64,000 nucleotides of DNA from Pandoraea fibrosis (GTDB lineage: Bacteria; Pseudomonadota; Gammaproteobacteria; Burkholderiales; Burkholderiaceae): positions 2,418,001-2,482,000 of the forward strand of contig NZ_CP047385.1 of NCBI RefSeq assembly GCF_000807775.2. Direction: 5' to 3'. Both the position numbers and the translations under genes were made by a program. The stretch's first letter is position 1, and the number at the start of each line of letters is the position of its first letter. Of this stretch, positions 8,312-17,396 are shown piece by piece. Under the pieces are notes generated by a model. It ran no database searches. It was not told the origin of the DNA and worked only from the letters and a program-made list of their open reading frames with translations.

Positions 8312-9288
8312 GCTTTGCCCTCCACGGGACGGGCGCGGCGGGAGAGCCGTACCTGAAGGTCGCCGAGCAGGCCGTACAGGCCGCGTCGCGAGACGAGGAC
8401 GGCCACGACGATGAGCGGCCCGAAGATGATCATCCAGTGTTCCGTCATGCCCTTGAGCCATTCTTCGATCAGCAGCATGGCGGCGCTGCCCAGCACCGGG
8501 CCGAAGAACGATCCCAGCCCGCCGAGCACGACCATGACGATCAGTTCGCCCGAGGCTGTCCAGGCCATGTACGCCGGCGAGACGAAGTGCGTGAGGTTGG
8601 CGTAGAGCATGCCCGCCACACCGCACACCATGGCGCTGATGATGTAGGCCACGAGCTTGTAGCGCAGCGTCGGGTAGCCGAGTGCGCGCATGCGTCGATC
8701 GTTCTGGCGCGAACCGCGAATCACCATGCCGAAACGGGCATCGACCATCCGGCGGCCACCCCAGACACACAGACACAGCACCGTGAACGCCGCGTAGTAC
8801 AGCACGGCCGGGTCGTCGAGCGGCACGCTGCCGAAGCGGCTGCCGGCGGCCACCGGCAGACCGTCGTCGCCGCCATACTGCTTCAGGCTGACGGCGAGGA
8901 AGTAGAACATCTGGGCAAATGCCAGCGTAATCATGATGAAGGCAATGCCGGTCGTGCGCAGCGAGAGCAGGCCGGTCACGGCGCCGACGAGCGCGCACAG
9001 CAGCAGCGTGACACCGAGATGCACGAAGCCGTTGTCCACACCGTGATAGCTGAGAATGCCGACGACATACGCACCGAGACCGAGATACAGCGCGTGGCCA
9101 AAGCTGACCATGCCGCCGTAGCCGAGAATCAGATCCAGCGAGACGGCCGCGATGGCGAACACCACGATGCGGCCAAACAGGGTGAGATAGAACGGTTGCT
9201 GGGCAAACGTCGCGTAAAGGGGCACCAGCGCCAGCACGGCTAGCAACAGCAACGGCACGGCGGTGCGAAGATTCAGTTTCATTTCCAT
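8308..9288 (-). CDS. livM: Branched-chain-type ABC transporter permease (LivM-like)
   Basis: 326 residues, about ten membrane segments, with the LivM hallmark YGGMVSFGHALYLGLGAY near the N-terminus and a conserved GLGSFFGPVLGS segment. ATG 9288 lies 2 bases after the livH stop; a TTG at 9294 would give coupled overlap instead. It forms the inner-membrane channel together with LivH. Confidence 0.9.
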   Translation of the reverse strand: MEMKLNLRTAVPLLLLAVLALVPLYATFAQQPFYLTLFGRIVVFAIAAVSLDLILGYGGMVSFGHALYLGLGAYVVGILSYHGVDNGFVHLGVTLLLCALVGAVTGLLSLRTTGIAFIMITLAFAQMFYFLAVSLKQYGGDDGLPVAAGSRFGSVPLDDPAVLYYAAFTVLCLCVWGGRRMVDARFGMVIRGSRQNDRRMRALGYPTLRYKLVAYIISAMVCGVAGMLYANLTHFVSPAYMAWTASGELIVMVVLGGLGSFFGPVLGSAAMLLIEEWLKGMTEHWMIIFGPLIVVAVLVSRRGLYGLLGDLQVRLSRRARPVEGKA

Positions 9289-9290
9289 CG

Positions 9291-10211
9291 TCAACCGTGT
9301 TTGACCGGGAAGAGGCCTTGCGGACGCACGGCAAGCACCGCCGCCATCACAAGGTAGATGAGCATCGACGCCAGTGCGGGGCCGGCGGTGTCGGCAGTGC
9401 TGCGCTCAAGCAGGCTGCGCAGCAGCGTGGGCAACGCGGTGCGTCCCACCGTATCGACCACGCCGACAATCAGCGCGGCGAGGAACGCGCCGCGCACCGA
9501 GCCGATGCCGCCGATCACGATCACCACCATGGTGAGAATCAGGATCGGTTCGCCCATGCCCGGTTGTACCGAGAGAATGGGGCCGGCCATGAGTCCGGCA
9601 ATGCCCGCGAGAATCGCGCCGAGACCGAACAGCAGCGAGTTGAGCAACACAATGTTCACGCCGAGCGCGCCGACCATCTGGCGGTGCGTCGACCCGGCAC
9701 GAATCAACATGCCGATGCGCGTGCGGTGGATGAGCAGATAGCAACCGAGCGCCACCGCGAGTCCCACCACGATGATGAGGAAGCGATACGCCGGGTAGTC
9801 CAGCCCGAACAGATTCACCGTGCCGGAGAGCCACTCGGGCACTTCCATGTAGTACGGCGACGGCCCCCAGATCATGCGCGCCAATTCATTGAAGAACAGA
9901 ATCAGACCGAAGGTCGCCAGCACCTGATCGAGGTGATCGCGGTCGTACAGCGTTTTGAGCGCGACGAATTCGACGATCAGGCCGAGCAACAGCATCGCAG
10001 GGAGGATGGCGAGCGCGGCGAGTGCGAACGAACCCGTATGGTTGTACACGGTGGCGGCGATGAACGCCCCCATCATGTAGAGCGAACCGTGGGCAAGGTT
10101 GACGAAGTTCATGATGCCGAACACCAGCGTGAGGCCGGCGGCCATCAGGAACAGCAGCACCCCGAGTTGCAGTCCGTTCAGGCACTGCATGATGAAAAGC
10201 GTCAGACTCAT
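9291..10211 (-). CDS. livH: Branched-chain-type ABC transporter permease (LivH-like)
   Basis: 306 residues with LivH features: FGIMNFVNLAHGSLYMMGAF near the N-terminus and GGIGSVRGAFLAALIVG toward the C-terminus. ATG 10211 overlaps the stop of the upstream hydrolase gene by 4 bases, so translation of the two is coupled. This ties the hydrolase into the transporter operon. Confidence 0.9.
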   Translation of the reverse strand: MSLTLFIMQCLNGLQLGVLLFLMAAGLTLVFGIMNFVNLAHGSLYMMGAFIAATVYNHTGSFALAALAILPAMLLLGLIVEFVALKTLYDRDHLDQVLATFGLILFFNELARMIWGPSPYYMEVPEWLSGTVNLFGLDYPAYRFLIIVVGLAVALGCYLLIHRTRIGMLIRAGSTHRQMVGALGVNIVLLNSLLFGLGAILAGIAGLMAGPILSVQPGMGEPILILTMVVIVIGGIGSVRGAFLAALIVGVVDTVGRTALPTLLRSLLERSTADTAGPALASMLIYLVMAAVLAVRPQGLFPVKHG

Positions 10212-11080
10212 GTCGCCTCCCGGGCCAGACCCATCTGGCGGAAGATGGCTTGCGTGAGCGGACTGGCGGTGTCGTTCAGCGTGAGCACGATATCGAAGTG
10301 ATTGGTGCCGGGCATCGGCACATACTCGCCGGCGAATCCCTGAGCGCGCCACGCCACGAGGTAGTCGTCGCTCTGCCGTTTGAACTCGGCCGTCTCCGTC
10401 TCGCCGTAGGACACCACGATCGGGCAGCCACGCGCAGGCAGATGGAAGTACGGGCTGTTGCGGCGCGCGTCGTCCTCGGACAGCTTCATCCACTCGTTGA
10501 TGTGCGTGTACGGAATCGGCGTGAGGTCGAACAGGCCCGACAACGGTGCGGCGCCGGCGATGACGTCTTCGGGCACGCCGTATTCCGCATGCCAGCCCTG
10601 CGCGAGCAGCATGCCCACGAGGTGGCCGCCGGCAGAGCTGCCGCACACATGAATGCGGCGTGCGTCGCCGTGGTGCTCGCCGATATGACGATGCACCCAG
10701 GCCAGTGCGCGCCGTGTCTGGTCGACGATGGTGTCGAGCGACGCGCCAGGCGCGAGCGAATAGTTGATGGTGACGACGGTGGCGCCGGCGCGCGTGAAGG
10801 CGGGCGCCATGTTGCTCGAATCGTTCTTGTTCAGTGCGCGCCAGTAGCCGCCGTGAACGAAGAAGAAGACGGGGGCGCCGGGGGTCGGGGCCGGGAAAAT
10901 GTCCAGTGTTTCGTCGGGGTGATCCCCGTAGGCGACATCGAGAACGCAGGGGGTGGTCGCACGGGCGTGCGCGCTCTCTTGGGCGTACTGCGTCAGGATG
11001 TCGAGGACGTTGGGGGTCGTGGCGCGAGCGTTGTACTGAATATCCAGCTCGGCATCGTCGAAATTGCGGTAGCGCTTCAT
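10208..11080 (-). CDS. Alpha/beta hydrolase resembling arylformamidase (kynurenine formamidase)
   Basis: 290 residues. The oxyanion motif HGGYW is at 76-80, the nucleophile elbow GSSAGG has Ser149, and His261 in TNHFD is the probable triad histidine; the acid may be Glu227 or Glu229. HGGYW with NYSLAP and DQTRRALAW downstream recalls animal and yeast kynurenine formamidase (AFMID/BNA7) rather than the usual cyclase-type bacterial KynB. It sits in the same transcript as 3-hydroxyanthranilate cleavage genes, which fits N-formylkynurenine or a related amide or ester as substrate. A general carboxylesterase is the alternative. Its stop overlaps the livH start. Confidence 0.72.
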   Translation of the reverse strand: MKRYRNFDDAELDIQYNARATTPNVLDILTQYAQESAHARATTPCVLDVAYGDHPDETLDIFPAPTPGAPVFFFVHGGYWRALNKNDSSNMAPAFTRAGATVVTINYSLAPGASLDTIVDQTRRALAWVHRHIGEHHGDARRIHVCGSSAGGHLVGMLLAQGWHAEYGVPEDVIAGAAPLSGLFDLTPIPYTHINEWMKLSEDDARRNSPYFHLPARGCPIVVSYGETETAEFKRQSDDYLVAWRAQGFAGEYVPMPGTNHFDIVLTLNDTASPLTQAIFRQMGLAREAT

Positions 11081-11332
11081 AAACCCTCGATAGTGCTCTG
11101 GTATTGCTCGGGTCGTGCAACGGCAGCGCTCGCCGACGCATGGCGTCGGGAGCCGGCAACCGGGGCGGCAACCGCCGCAACGTCGGGCCGTGCGTCAGCG
11201 AACAGGCCCGCCGCCGCAGCGGCTTACATCACAGACAACACATAGCAGATGGCGGGGGCGCGATGCCCCGCGATACCACGTTGACCACGTTGAACTGCAG
11301 ATGCAAACAGGCAGGCAAATGCGTCAGACGGC

Positions 11333-12526
11333 TTACGAGCGGATCTTGCACATCGACGCGAGATTGGCGCGCGTCTTGATTTCGATCTTCCCCTTGTTCG
11401 CAAACGCTGCGCCGCTGCCGTCCTTCACGACGTCCACGCGGTAGAACGGCGCGATCGGGAACTGGTTGCTCGCGAACTTGAACGAGCCACGCACGGACTG
11501 GAAGTCGGCGGCCTTGAGCGCGGCACGCAGGGCCTCGCGGTCGGCCACGCTGCCCTTCGTCTTCGTGAGGGCGGAGTCGATCAGGTTCGCCGCGTCGTAT
11601 GACTGCGCGGCGTACATCGACGGCACACGGTTGTATTTCTTCTGGAAGGCCGCGACGAATTGCTTGTTCTGCGCGTTGTCGAGGTCAGGCGAGTACGGCG
11701 CGCTGGTGATGCTGCCCACGGCTTGCTCTTTGAGAGCGGGCAGGGTCGAGCCGTCGATGGTCGACACGGAGATCAGCGGAATCTTGCCGAGCAGCCCGGC
11801 CTGACGGTATTGCTTGACGAAGTTCACGCCCATGCCGCCCGGGTAGAACACGTAGACGGCGTCCGGCTTGGCGGCTTGCAACTGGGCGATTTCCGCCGAG
11901 TAATCCGGCTGGTTGACCTGTGTGTAGACCTCGTCGACGATCTGGCCTTTGTAGTCGCGCTTGAAGCCGTTCACGGCGTCGCGTCCGGCCTGATAGTTCG
12001 GGGCCATCACGTACATCTTCTTGTAACCGAGGTCGGTCGAGAGCTGACCGCCGGCCTCATGCAGTTCGTCGTTGTCCCACGAGGTCGAGAAGAAGTTCGG
12101 CGAACATTGTTCGCCGGCAATCGGCGTCGGGCCGGCGTTCGAGCCCACCATGACCACGCCCGCGTTCGTCACGTTCTTGTGGATGGCCATCATCACGTTC
12201 GAGAACGTCACGCCGGTGATGAGCGGAACCTTGTCGCGCTCCACCAGCTTTTGGGCCGCCTGCACGCCGACGTCGGGCTTGAGTTGATCGTCTTCCTTGA
12301 TCACCTGCACAGGCACGCCGCCCAGCTTGCCGCCCTTCTGCTCGATAGCGAGCATGAAAGCGTCGTACTGATCCTGGCCGAGCGCACCGCCCGGGCCAGA
12401 GAGCGTGCCGATGAAGCCGATCTTTACCTGAGCGTATGCGCCGGTCGAGGCAAACAGCGCCGCGGCTGCGGCGACGGCGCCCAGCACGGCGATGGCTTTG
12501 CGTTGCGTGGTCTTCGTTCCCGTCAT
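11333..12526 (-). CDS. Periplasmic binding protein of the HAAT-type ABC importer
   Basis: 397 residues. Signal peptide (RKAIAVLGAVAAAAALFASTGAYA) then VKIGFIGTLSGPGGALGQD, the opening of Leu/Ile/Val-type binding proteins (type I fold). It ends in NLASMCKIRS, leaving one Cys near the C-terminus. Of three start options (TTG 12538, ATG 12529, ATG 12526), 12526 has the best spacing to GGAG. A 252-base gap with no gene separates it from the hydrolase; such gaps often let binding protein be made in excess of the permease. The ligand is probably an aromatic amino acid or anthranilate derivative, by context only. Confidence 0.88.
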   Translation of the reverse strand: MTGTKTTQRKAIAVLGAVAAAAALFASTGAYAQVKIGFIGTLSGPGGALGQDQYDAFMLAIEQKGGKLGGVPVQVIKEDDQLKPDVGVQAAQKLVERDKVPLITGVTFSNVMMAIHKNVTNAGVVMVGSNAGPTPIAGEQCSPNFFSTSWDNDELHEAGGQLSTDLGYKKMYVMAPNYQAGRDAVNGFKRDYKGQIVDEVYTQVNQPDYSAEIAQLQAAKPDAVYVFYPGGMGVNFVKQYRQAGLLGKIPLISVSTIDGSTLPALKEQAVGSITSAPYSPDLDNAQNKQFVAAFQKKYNRVPSMYAAQSYDAANLIDSALTKTKGSVADREALRAALKAADFQSVRGSFKFASNQFPIAPFYRVDVVKDGSGAAFANKGKIEIKTRANLASMCKIRS

Positions 12527-12639
12527 CATGGTCTCCAAACTAAGCCGGAACTGGCAAACACTTGCAGTTGATGGACTCGCGCCGGGATACTTGACCGCTT
12601 CTTCACGTCGGTCATGGCAGGCCAGGCGCGTCAGACTAG

Positions 12640-12652
12640 TTAAATTGTTTAA
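12640..12652 (-). promoter_or_regulatory. AT-rich palindrome, possible internal promoter for the importer genes
   Basis: TTAAATTGTTTAA (5-base arms around TTG) lies in a 208-base gap upstream of the binding protein gene. A TTGACG on the minus strand just before it could be a -35. It may give the importer a second, separately controlled promoter. Confidence 0.35.
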
Positions 12653-12734
12653 GCGTCAAATATTTCAGTGCCCAGCCTAAACGACGCCTTTTGCGTAGGC
12701 AAGCAATTTCAAAAACACCTCGGGAAAGCACCAG

Positions 12735-13730
12735 TTACAGGCCGAAGAACTCGAGGGCGTTCGCTGCCAGAATGCGGTGCCGCGCGGCGGCGTCCAGCCC
12801 CGGCTGTTCGGCCACCAGACGGCCGATGTCCTGCTCGCCGAGCGGGAACGGGTGGTCGGAGCCCAGCATGATGCGCTCCACGCCCATGGTGTCAACCAGC
12901 AGGCGCAGGGCGCGCGGGTCGAACACGGCGCTGTCCACGTAGAAGCGGTCCAGATAGTGGGACGGCGGGTGCGGGCTGTCGGCGCGCACGATGTCGCGGC
13001 AATGCCAGGCGTTTTCGGCGCGGCCCAGCAGATAGGGGAAGGCGCCGCCCCCGTGGGCGAAGCACAGCTTGAGCGAGCGGGGCAGACGTTCGAAGGCCCC
13101 CGAGAGGATCAGCGAGAGGATCGAGAGTTGCGTCTCGGCGGGCATGGCCACGAGCCACGGCATCATCCACTTCTTCATGCGGCCGTCGGTCATCATGTCC
13201 CACGGATGCACGAGCACCGGGATGTGTTCGTTGCCGCAGTGCCGCAAGAACGCTACGAGCTGCTCGTCGTCCAGATCCTTGTCACCGAGGTGATTGCCGA
13301 TTTGCACGCCGATATGGCCACTGGCCTTGGCGCGCGAGGCTTCCGCGCATGCCAGATCGAGGTGCTGCAACGGCACCTGCGCCATCGGCTTGAGCCGCGT
13401 GGGGGCGTAGGCGCAATGCTCCAGCGCCAGATCGTTCATGCGCCGGACCCAGTCCATCACCACGTGAGCGTCGTAGCGGTAGCCGAACATGATCGGCGTG
13501 GCGCAGACCACTTGCAAATCGATGCCATGACGGTCGAGTTCTTCGACACGCAGTGCGGGGTCCCACAAGGCGCGGTAGACGGGACGGAAGGCGCGCTCGT
13601 CGAGCATGATGTTGCCGGTCTCGCCGCCGTCGTCGATGCGCAGCCACGGCGCGGTGGCGGGGTCGAGACGGGCCGCTTCTGCCTGCGTGATGCGCGGGAA
13701 GAAGTGGGCGTGCATGTCGATTTTCTTCAT
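12735..13730 (-). CDS. nbaD: 2-amino-3-carboxymuconate-6-semialdehyde decarboxylase (ACMSD)
   Basis: 331 residues. It decarboxylates ACMS to 2-aminomuconate semialdehyde, which prevents spontaneous quinolinate formation. All zinc ligands known for the Pseudomonas enzyme are present at a constant offset of two: His7 and His9 (IDMHAHF), His175 (LVHPWDM), His226 (CFAHGGG) and Asp292 (LGSDHPF). The substrate-binding arginines are also present as Arg49 and Arg237. Length matches the family. It lies between the dioxygenase gene that makes its substrate and the importer binding protein gene. Confidence 0.95.
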   Translation of the reverse strand: MKKIDMHAHFFPRITQAEAARLDPATAPWLRIDDGGETGNIMLDERAFRPVYRALWDPALRVEELDRHGIDLQVVCATPIMFGYRYDAHVVMDWVRRMNDLALEHCAYAPTRLKPMAQVPLQHLDLACAEASRAKASGHIGVQIGNHLGDKDLDDEQLVAFLRHCGNEHIPVLVHPWDMMTDGRMKKWMMPWLVAMPAETQLSILSLILSGAFERLPRSLKLCFAHGGGAFPYLLGRAENAWHCRDIVRADSPHPPSHYLDRFYVDSAVFDPRALRLLVDTMGVERIMLGSDHPFPLGEQDIGRLVAEQPGLDAAARHRILAANALEFFGL

Positions 13731-13767
13731 GACGTGACGTATGAGGTTCTGTGAGCGGCGTGGCGGG

Positions 13768-14364
<597 letters not shown>

Positions 14365-14799
14365 TTAGCGCGAGCGCGGTGCGTAGGCCACGCACTTGAT
14401 TTCGATGAGCAGCAGCGGGTGCGGCAACTGATGCACGGCCACCGTGGTGCGTGTCGGGCCGTTCTCGTCGAAGTATTCGCCATACACCTCGTTGTAGCCA
14501 CCGAAGTCGTTCATGTTCACAAGGAACGAGCCGACTTCGACCACGTCGGCCAGTGTGGCGCCTTCGCTCGCGAGAATGTCGCGAATGTTCTCGATGACCG
14601 CACGCGTTTGCTCGCGGATGTCGAGTTGCGTCACGCCCAGGGCATCGACCTGGGCACCGGCGTAGGTGTTATCCGGACGGCGCGAGCTGGTGCCCGAGAC
14701 GAACAGGAAGTCGCCCGCACGTTTGATATGCGGGAACTTGCCGCGCGGTTTGGCCTTGCCGGCCACGACACGGGCTTGGGTGTCTTGCGATGCGCTCAT
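14365..14799 (-). CDS. nbaF: 2-aminomuconate deaminase, RidA/YjgF family
   Basis: 144 residues with the YjgF/RidA fold: [15 protein letters not shown], then [25 protein letters not shown] and the C-terminal [10 protein letters not shown] with the conserved Glu. Members in this gene order deaminate 2-aminomuconate to 4-oxalocrotonate (NbaF/AmnD type). A general enamine deaminase cannot be excluded from sequence alone, but the operon fixes the role well. Confidence 0.88.
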   Translation of the reverse strand: MSASQDTQARVVAGKAKPRGKFPHIKRAGDFLFVSGTSSRRPDNTYAGAQVDALGVTQLDIREQTRAVIENIRDILASEGATLADVVEVGSFLVNMNDFGGYNEVYGEYFDENGPTRTTVAVHQLPHPLLLIEIKCVAYAPRSR

Positions 14800-14901
14800 G
14801 GATTGTCAGTCTCCGTCGTACTTATTCGGTTGTGCTGCTTTTTGAGAATGGCGCACGGGTGCGGCAGTCTCGACCCCCATCGATACCGCCGCACCGTCGC
14901 C

Positions 14902-16374
14902 TCACAGTTTGATGCAGATGTTGGTGATTTCGGAATAGAAATCGAGCGAGTGGCGTCCGCCTTCGCGGCCCAGCCCGGAGAGCTTCACCCCGCCGAATGG
15001 CGTGCGCAGGTCGCGCAGGAACCAGGTGTTCACCCATACGAGGCCGGTCTGGAACTGACGCGCCACGCGGTGCGCGCGCGAGAGGTTTTCCGTCCACACA
15101 CAACCGGCAAGGCCGTAGTCGCTGTCGTTCACCCGGCGGATCACTTCGTCTTCGCTGTCGAACGGCGCGACGTGGCACACCGGGCCGAAGATTTCCTCGC
15201 GAACGCAGCGGGCCGTATCGGGCAAGCCGGTCCACACCGTCGGTTGTACAAAGGCGCCTTCGTCGCGGGCGTCGCCGAAGGTGGGCACATCACCGCCGGT
15301 GACGACCGTTGCCCCTTCTTCCACGGCCAGCCGGTAATAGGAGAGCACCTTCTCGCGGTGCTTGCGCGACACGAGCGGGCCCATTTGCACGCCGGGGGCG
15401 TCCGGGGCGTCGATGCGCAGGGCAGCGGCACGCTCGGCCAGTGCCGCGACGAAGCGATCGAAGATCGGCCGTTCGACGTAGACACGCTCGGAGCACAGAC
15501 AAACCTGACCGGCGTTGGTGAACGACGAGCGGACCACGCCATCGACGGCTTTCTCGAAGTCGGCATCGGCGAACACCACGGCAGCGTTCTTGCCACCCAG
15601 CTCGAACGAGATTTCCTTCACGCCGTCGGCCACGGCTTTCATGATGGCGCTGCCGGTGCGCGACTCGCCGGTGAAGGTGATTGCGGCCACGTCGGGATGC
15701 TTCGTCAGGAATTCCCCCGCCGAGTTCGGGCCGAAACCGTGAACCAGATTGAAGACGCCGGGGGGCACGCCGGCGGCGTCCATCACTTCGGCGAGCAGCG
15801 TGGCGGACGACGGCGTTTCTTCCGACGGCTTGGCGACCACGCAGTTGCCCATGGCCAGCGCGGGCGCCACCTTCCACGTGAACAACAGCAAGGGCAGGTT
15901 CCACGGCGAGATGATGCCGATTACCCCGAGCGGCTTGCGTGTGACGTAGTTCATCACGTCGCCGCCATCGGCTGCGCGCATTTCGTAAATTTCGCTGCCG
16001 GCGGTCTTGATGAGATCGGCGAACATGCGGAAGTTGGCGATCCCACGGGCGATATCCAGCGTGCGGGCCTGCTCGGTGGGACGGCCGGTGTCGGCGACTT
16101 CGGCCGCGACGAACTCGTCGAAGCGGGCCTGAATGCCATCGGCGATGCGGTGCAGCACGGCGGCACGCTCGGCGGGCGTGGTTTTGCCCCAGGGGCCGTC
16201 GTGCAAGGCGCGACGGGCGGCGCTGACGGCCCGATCGACCGTTGCGGCGTCGGCCTCGCAGACTTTCGCGACCAGCCGTCCGTCGACGGGGCTCACGTTA
16301 TCGAACTGACGGTCGGTGGCGAGGAAGGCGCCGTCCACGTAGTGCCGCAACAGCGGCGGAGTCGCAAGGCTCAC
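14902..16374 (-). CDS. nbaE: 2-aminomuconate 6-semialdehyde dehydrogenase
   Basis: 490 residues. NAD+-dependent oxidation of 2-aminomuconate semialdehyde to 2-aminomuconate. Relative to the Pseudomonas enzyme, every key residue is shifted by ten: Asn159 (SPWNLP), Glu258 (FELGG), nucleophile Cys292 (GQVCLC) and substrate Arg110; an Arg in FLRDLRTPFGG fits the second substrate arginine. The GTG start at 16374 is chosen for the AGGAGA just upstream; the frame to 16464 adds non-conserved residues. It is the first enzyme gene of the minus-strand block. Later pathway steps (oxalocrotonate decarboxylase, hydratase, aldolase) are not in this window. Confidence 0.94.
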   Translation of the reverse strand: MSLATPPLLRHYVDGAFLATDRQFDNVSPVDGRLVAKVCEADAATVDRAVSAARRALHDGPWGKTTPAERAAVLHRIADGIQARFDEFVAAEVADTGRPTEQARTLDIARGIANFRMFADLIKTAGSEIYEMRAADGGDVMNYVTRKPLGVIGIISPWNLPLLLFTWKVAPALAMGNCVVAKPSEETPSSATLLAEVMDAAGVPPGVFNLVHGFGPNSAGEFLTKHPDVAAITFTGESRTGSAIMKAVADGVKEISFELGGKNAAVVFADADFEKAVDGVVRSSFTNAGQVCLCSERVYVERPIFDRFVAALAERAAALRIDAPDAPGVQMGPLVSRKHREKVLSYYRLAVEEGATVVTGGDVPTFGDARDEGAFVQPTVWTGLPDTARCVREEIFGPVCHVAPFDSEDEVIRRVNDSDYGLAGCVWTENLSRAHRVARQFQTGLVWVNTWFLRDLRTPFGGVKLSGLGREGGRHSLDFYSEITNICIKL

Positions 16375-16440
16375 GAGGTCTCCTGGAGCAGAATGTTTTG
16401 CGGGGCGGCAGCGCGTTGTCGAGACGCCATAGATCCACCG

Positions 16441-16468
16441 CCGGATGCCTACGAGTCTAAGCATCCGG
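16441..16468 (-). promoter_or_regulatory. Perfect 8-bp dyad in the nbaE leader
   Basis: CCGGATGC (16441-16448) and GCATCCGG (16461-16468) flank a 12-base spacer, between the presumed promoter (TATAAC reading at 16475-16470, minus strand) and the GTG start. It could be an operator overlapping the transcription start or an mRNA hairpin. Confidence 0.4.
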
Positions 16469-16501
16469 AGTTATAAAAAATAATGAAATCTATCGGATCG
16501 T

Positions 16502-16520
16502 CTATTCCTGAATGGAATAG
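16502..16520 (-). promoter_or_regulatory. Perfect 7-bp dyad upstream of the aromatic operon
   Basis: CTATTCC-TGAAT-GGAATAG sits upstream of an A/T-rich stretch (16470-16490) that probably contains the operon promoter. The position suits an activator or repressor site. A looser ATTCC-N6-GGAAT dyad occurs at 47638 before the NCS2 permease gene. Confidence 0.45.
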
Positions 16521-16528
16521 CTGAGCGG

Positions 16529-17095
16529 TCAATGACGGGCGTCGTGACTCATGCGCGAACGGGCTTCGCGCAGATCGCGCGGATTGCGCTCTTCGCCGAT
16601 GGCGGCAGGCGGCAGATCGGTGTCGAGGCATTCGGCCAGATGGGCGTTGAGCACCGCCGCGAGGCCCTCGCCGCCACGTCGCATGACGTAGTTGTGATTC
16701 CAGCGGAACAGCGGCTGGGCGATGGGCGAGAGCTTGTTCATCCAGGCGCGCTTCGTGTGCACATCCCAGGCGTAGCGCACCACGGTGATCGAGCCTTCCG
16801 TGTCGAAGCGCCACACGCCAGTGCCCTCGGCCTCGCCGGTCGCCACGCTGCGCACCTCGCGCATCGGCTCGATGTGGGTGATGCGTGTCTCGAACGTGAG
16901 CGAGTAGGGCAGCGCACCATGCCAGGTCAGTTCCCGCACGGCGCCCACGCCATCGGCGTCGCCTGTCTCGAGCGTGCGGACGTTACGCACGCACGGCCAC
17001 CAGCGTGCCCAGTGGTCGACGTCGCGAATCGTATCCCAGACTTCGTCCAGCGGTGCCGTCAACCGCCACAAGGTGAGGAAGTGATATTCGTTCAT
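16529..17095 (-). CDS. SRPBCC (START-like) domain protein
   Basis: 188 residues. The opening MNEYHFLTLWRLTAPLDEVWDTIRDVDHWARWW is the typical polyketide cyclase/dehydrase or Bet v1-type start with a WxxxxDxxxWxxWW signature (quoted by pattern). The fold forms a hydrophobic pocket for lipids or aromatics. It precedes the aromatic operon on the same strand with a 154-base gap that holds its own promoter-like sequence, so it may be transcribed with it or alone. No catalytic residues can be named. Confidence 0.75.
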   Translation of the reverse strand: MNEYHFLTLWRLTAPLDEVWDTIRDVDHWARWWPCVRNVRTLETGDADGVGAVRELTWHGALPYSLTFETRITHIEPMREVRSVATGEAEGTGVWRFDTEGSITVVRYAWDVHTKRAWMNKLSPIAQPLFRWNHNYVMRRGGEGLAAVLNAHLAECLDTDLPPAAIGEERNPRDLREARSRMSHDARH

Positions 17096-17315
17096 GGCCG
17101 ATCCCGGTAGTGAAGGAAGGGGGAAGGGGTGCTGTCATGCCCCGGCGTGTGGGGGGAATTTCAGTATAGGCGGCATACCGGCCTTGGGTATCCGGCATGT
17201 GCGTCGAGCCGTGTCGATGGCTCCCGCCAACGCTGACGATGCGTCGGACAGCGAATGGGCCGTTGTTCGCTCGCTGTCATCAATCCATCACATTGCCTCC
17301 ATAGAATCCCGAAGT

Positions 17316-17350
17316 GAAAACGTTTTCGTAAACGTTTACATTTACGTAAA
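17316..17350. promoter_or_regulatory. Three adjacent palindromic operators, LacI/GalR type
   Basis: GAAAACGTTTTC (17316-17327) abuts GTAAACGTTTAC (17328-17339), followed after one base by TTTACGTAAA (17341-17350). The first two are perfect 12-bp palindromes with the central CG typical of LacI/GalR sites. They lie 47 bases upstream of the LacI start and face the divergent SRPBCC gene, and probably mediate autoregulation and control of the ABC operon. Confidence 0.7.
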
Positions 17351-17396
17351 ATCCGTCAACTTCAAATTCTGGCGGCACGATAACAAGGAGCAGGGT

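Noticed and set aside
7541..9334. Apparent permease-ATPase fusion (597 codons)
   Set aside because: The first ~340 codons are an out-of-frame reading of livM. The livG start at 8311 overlaps the livM stop in the normal way.
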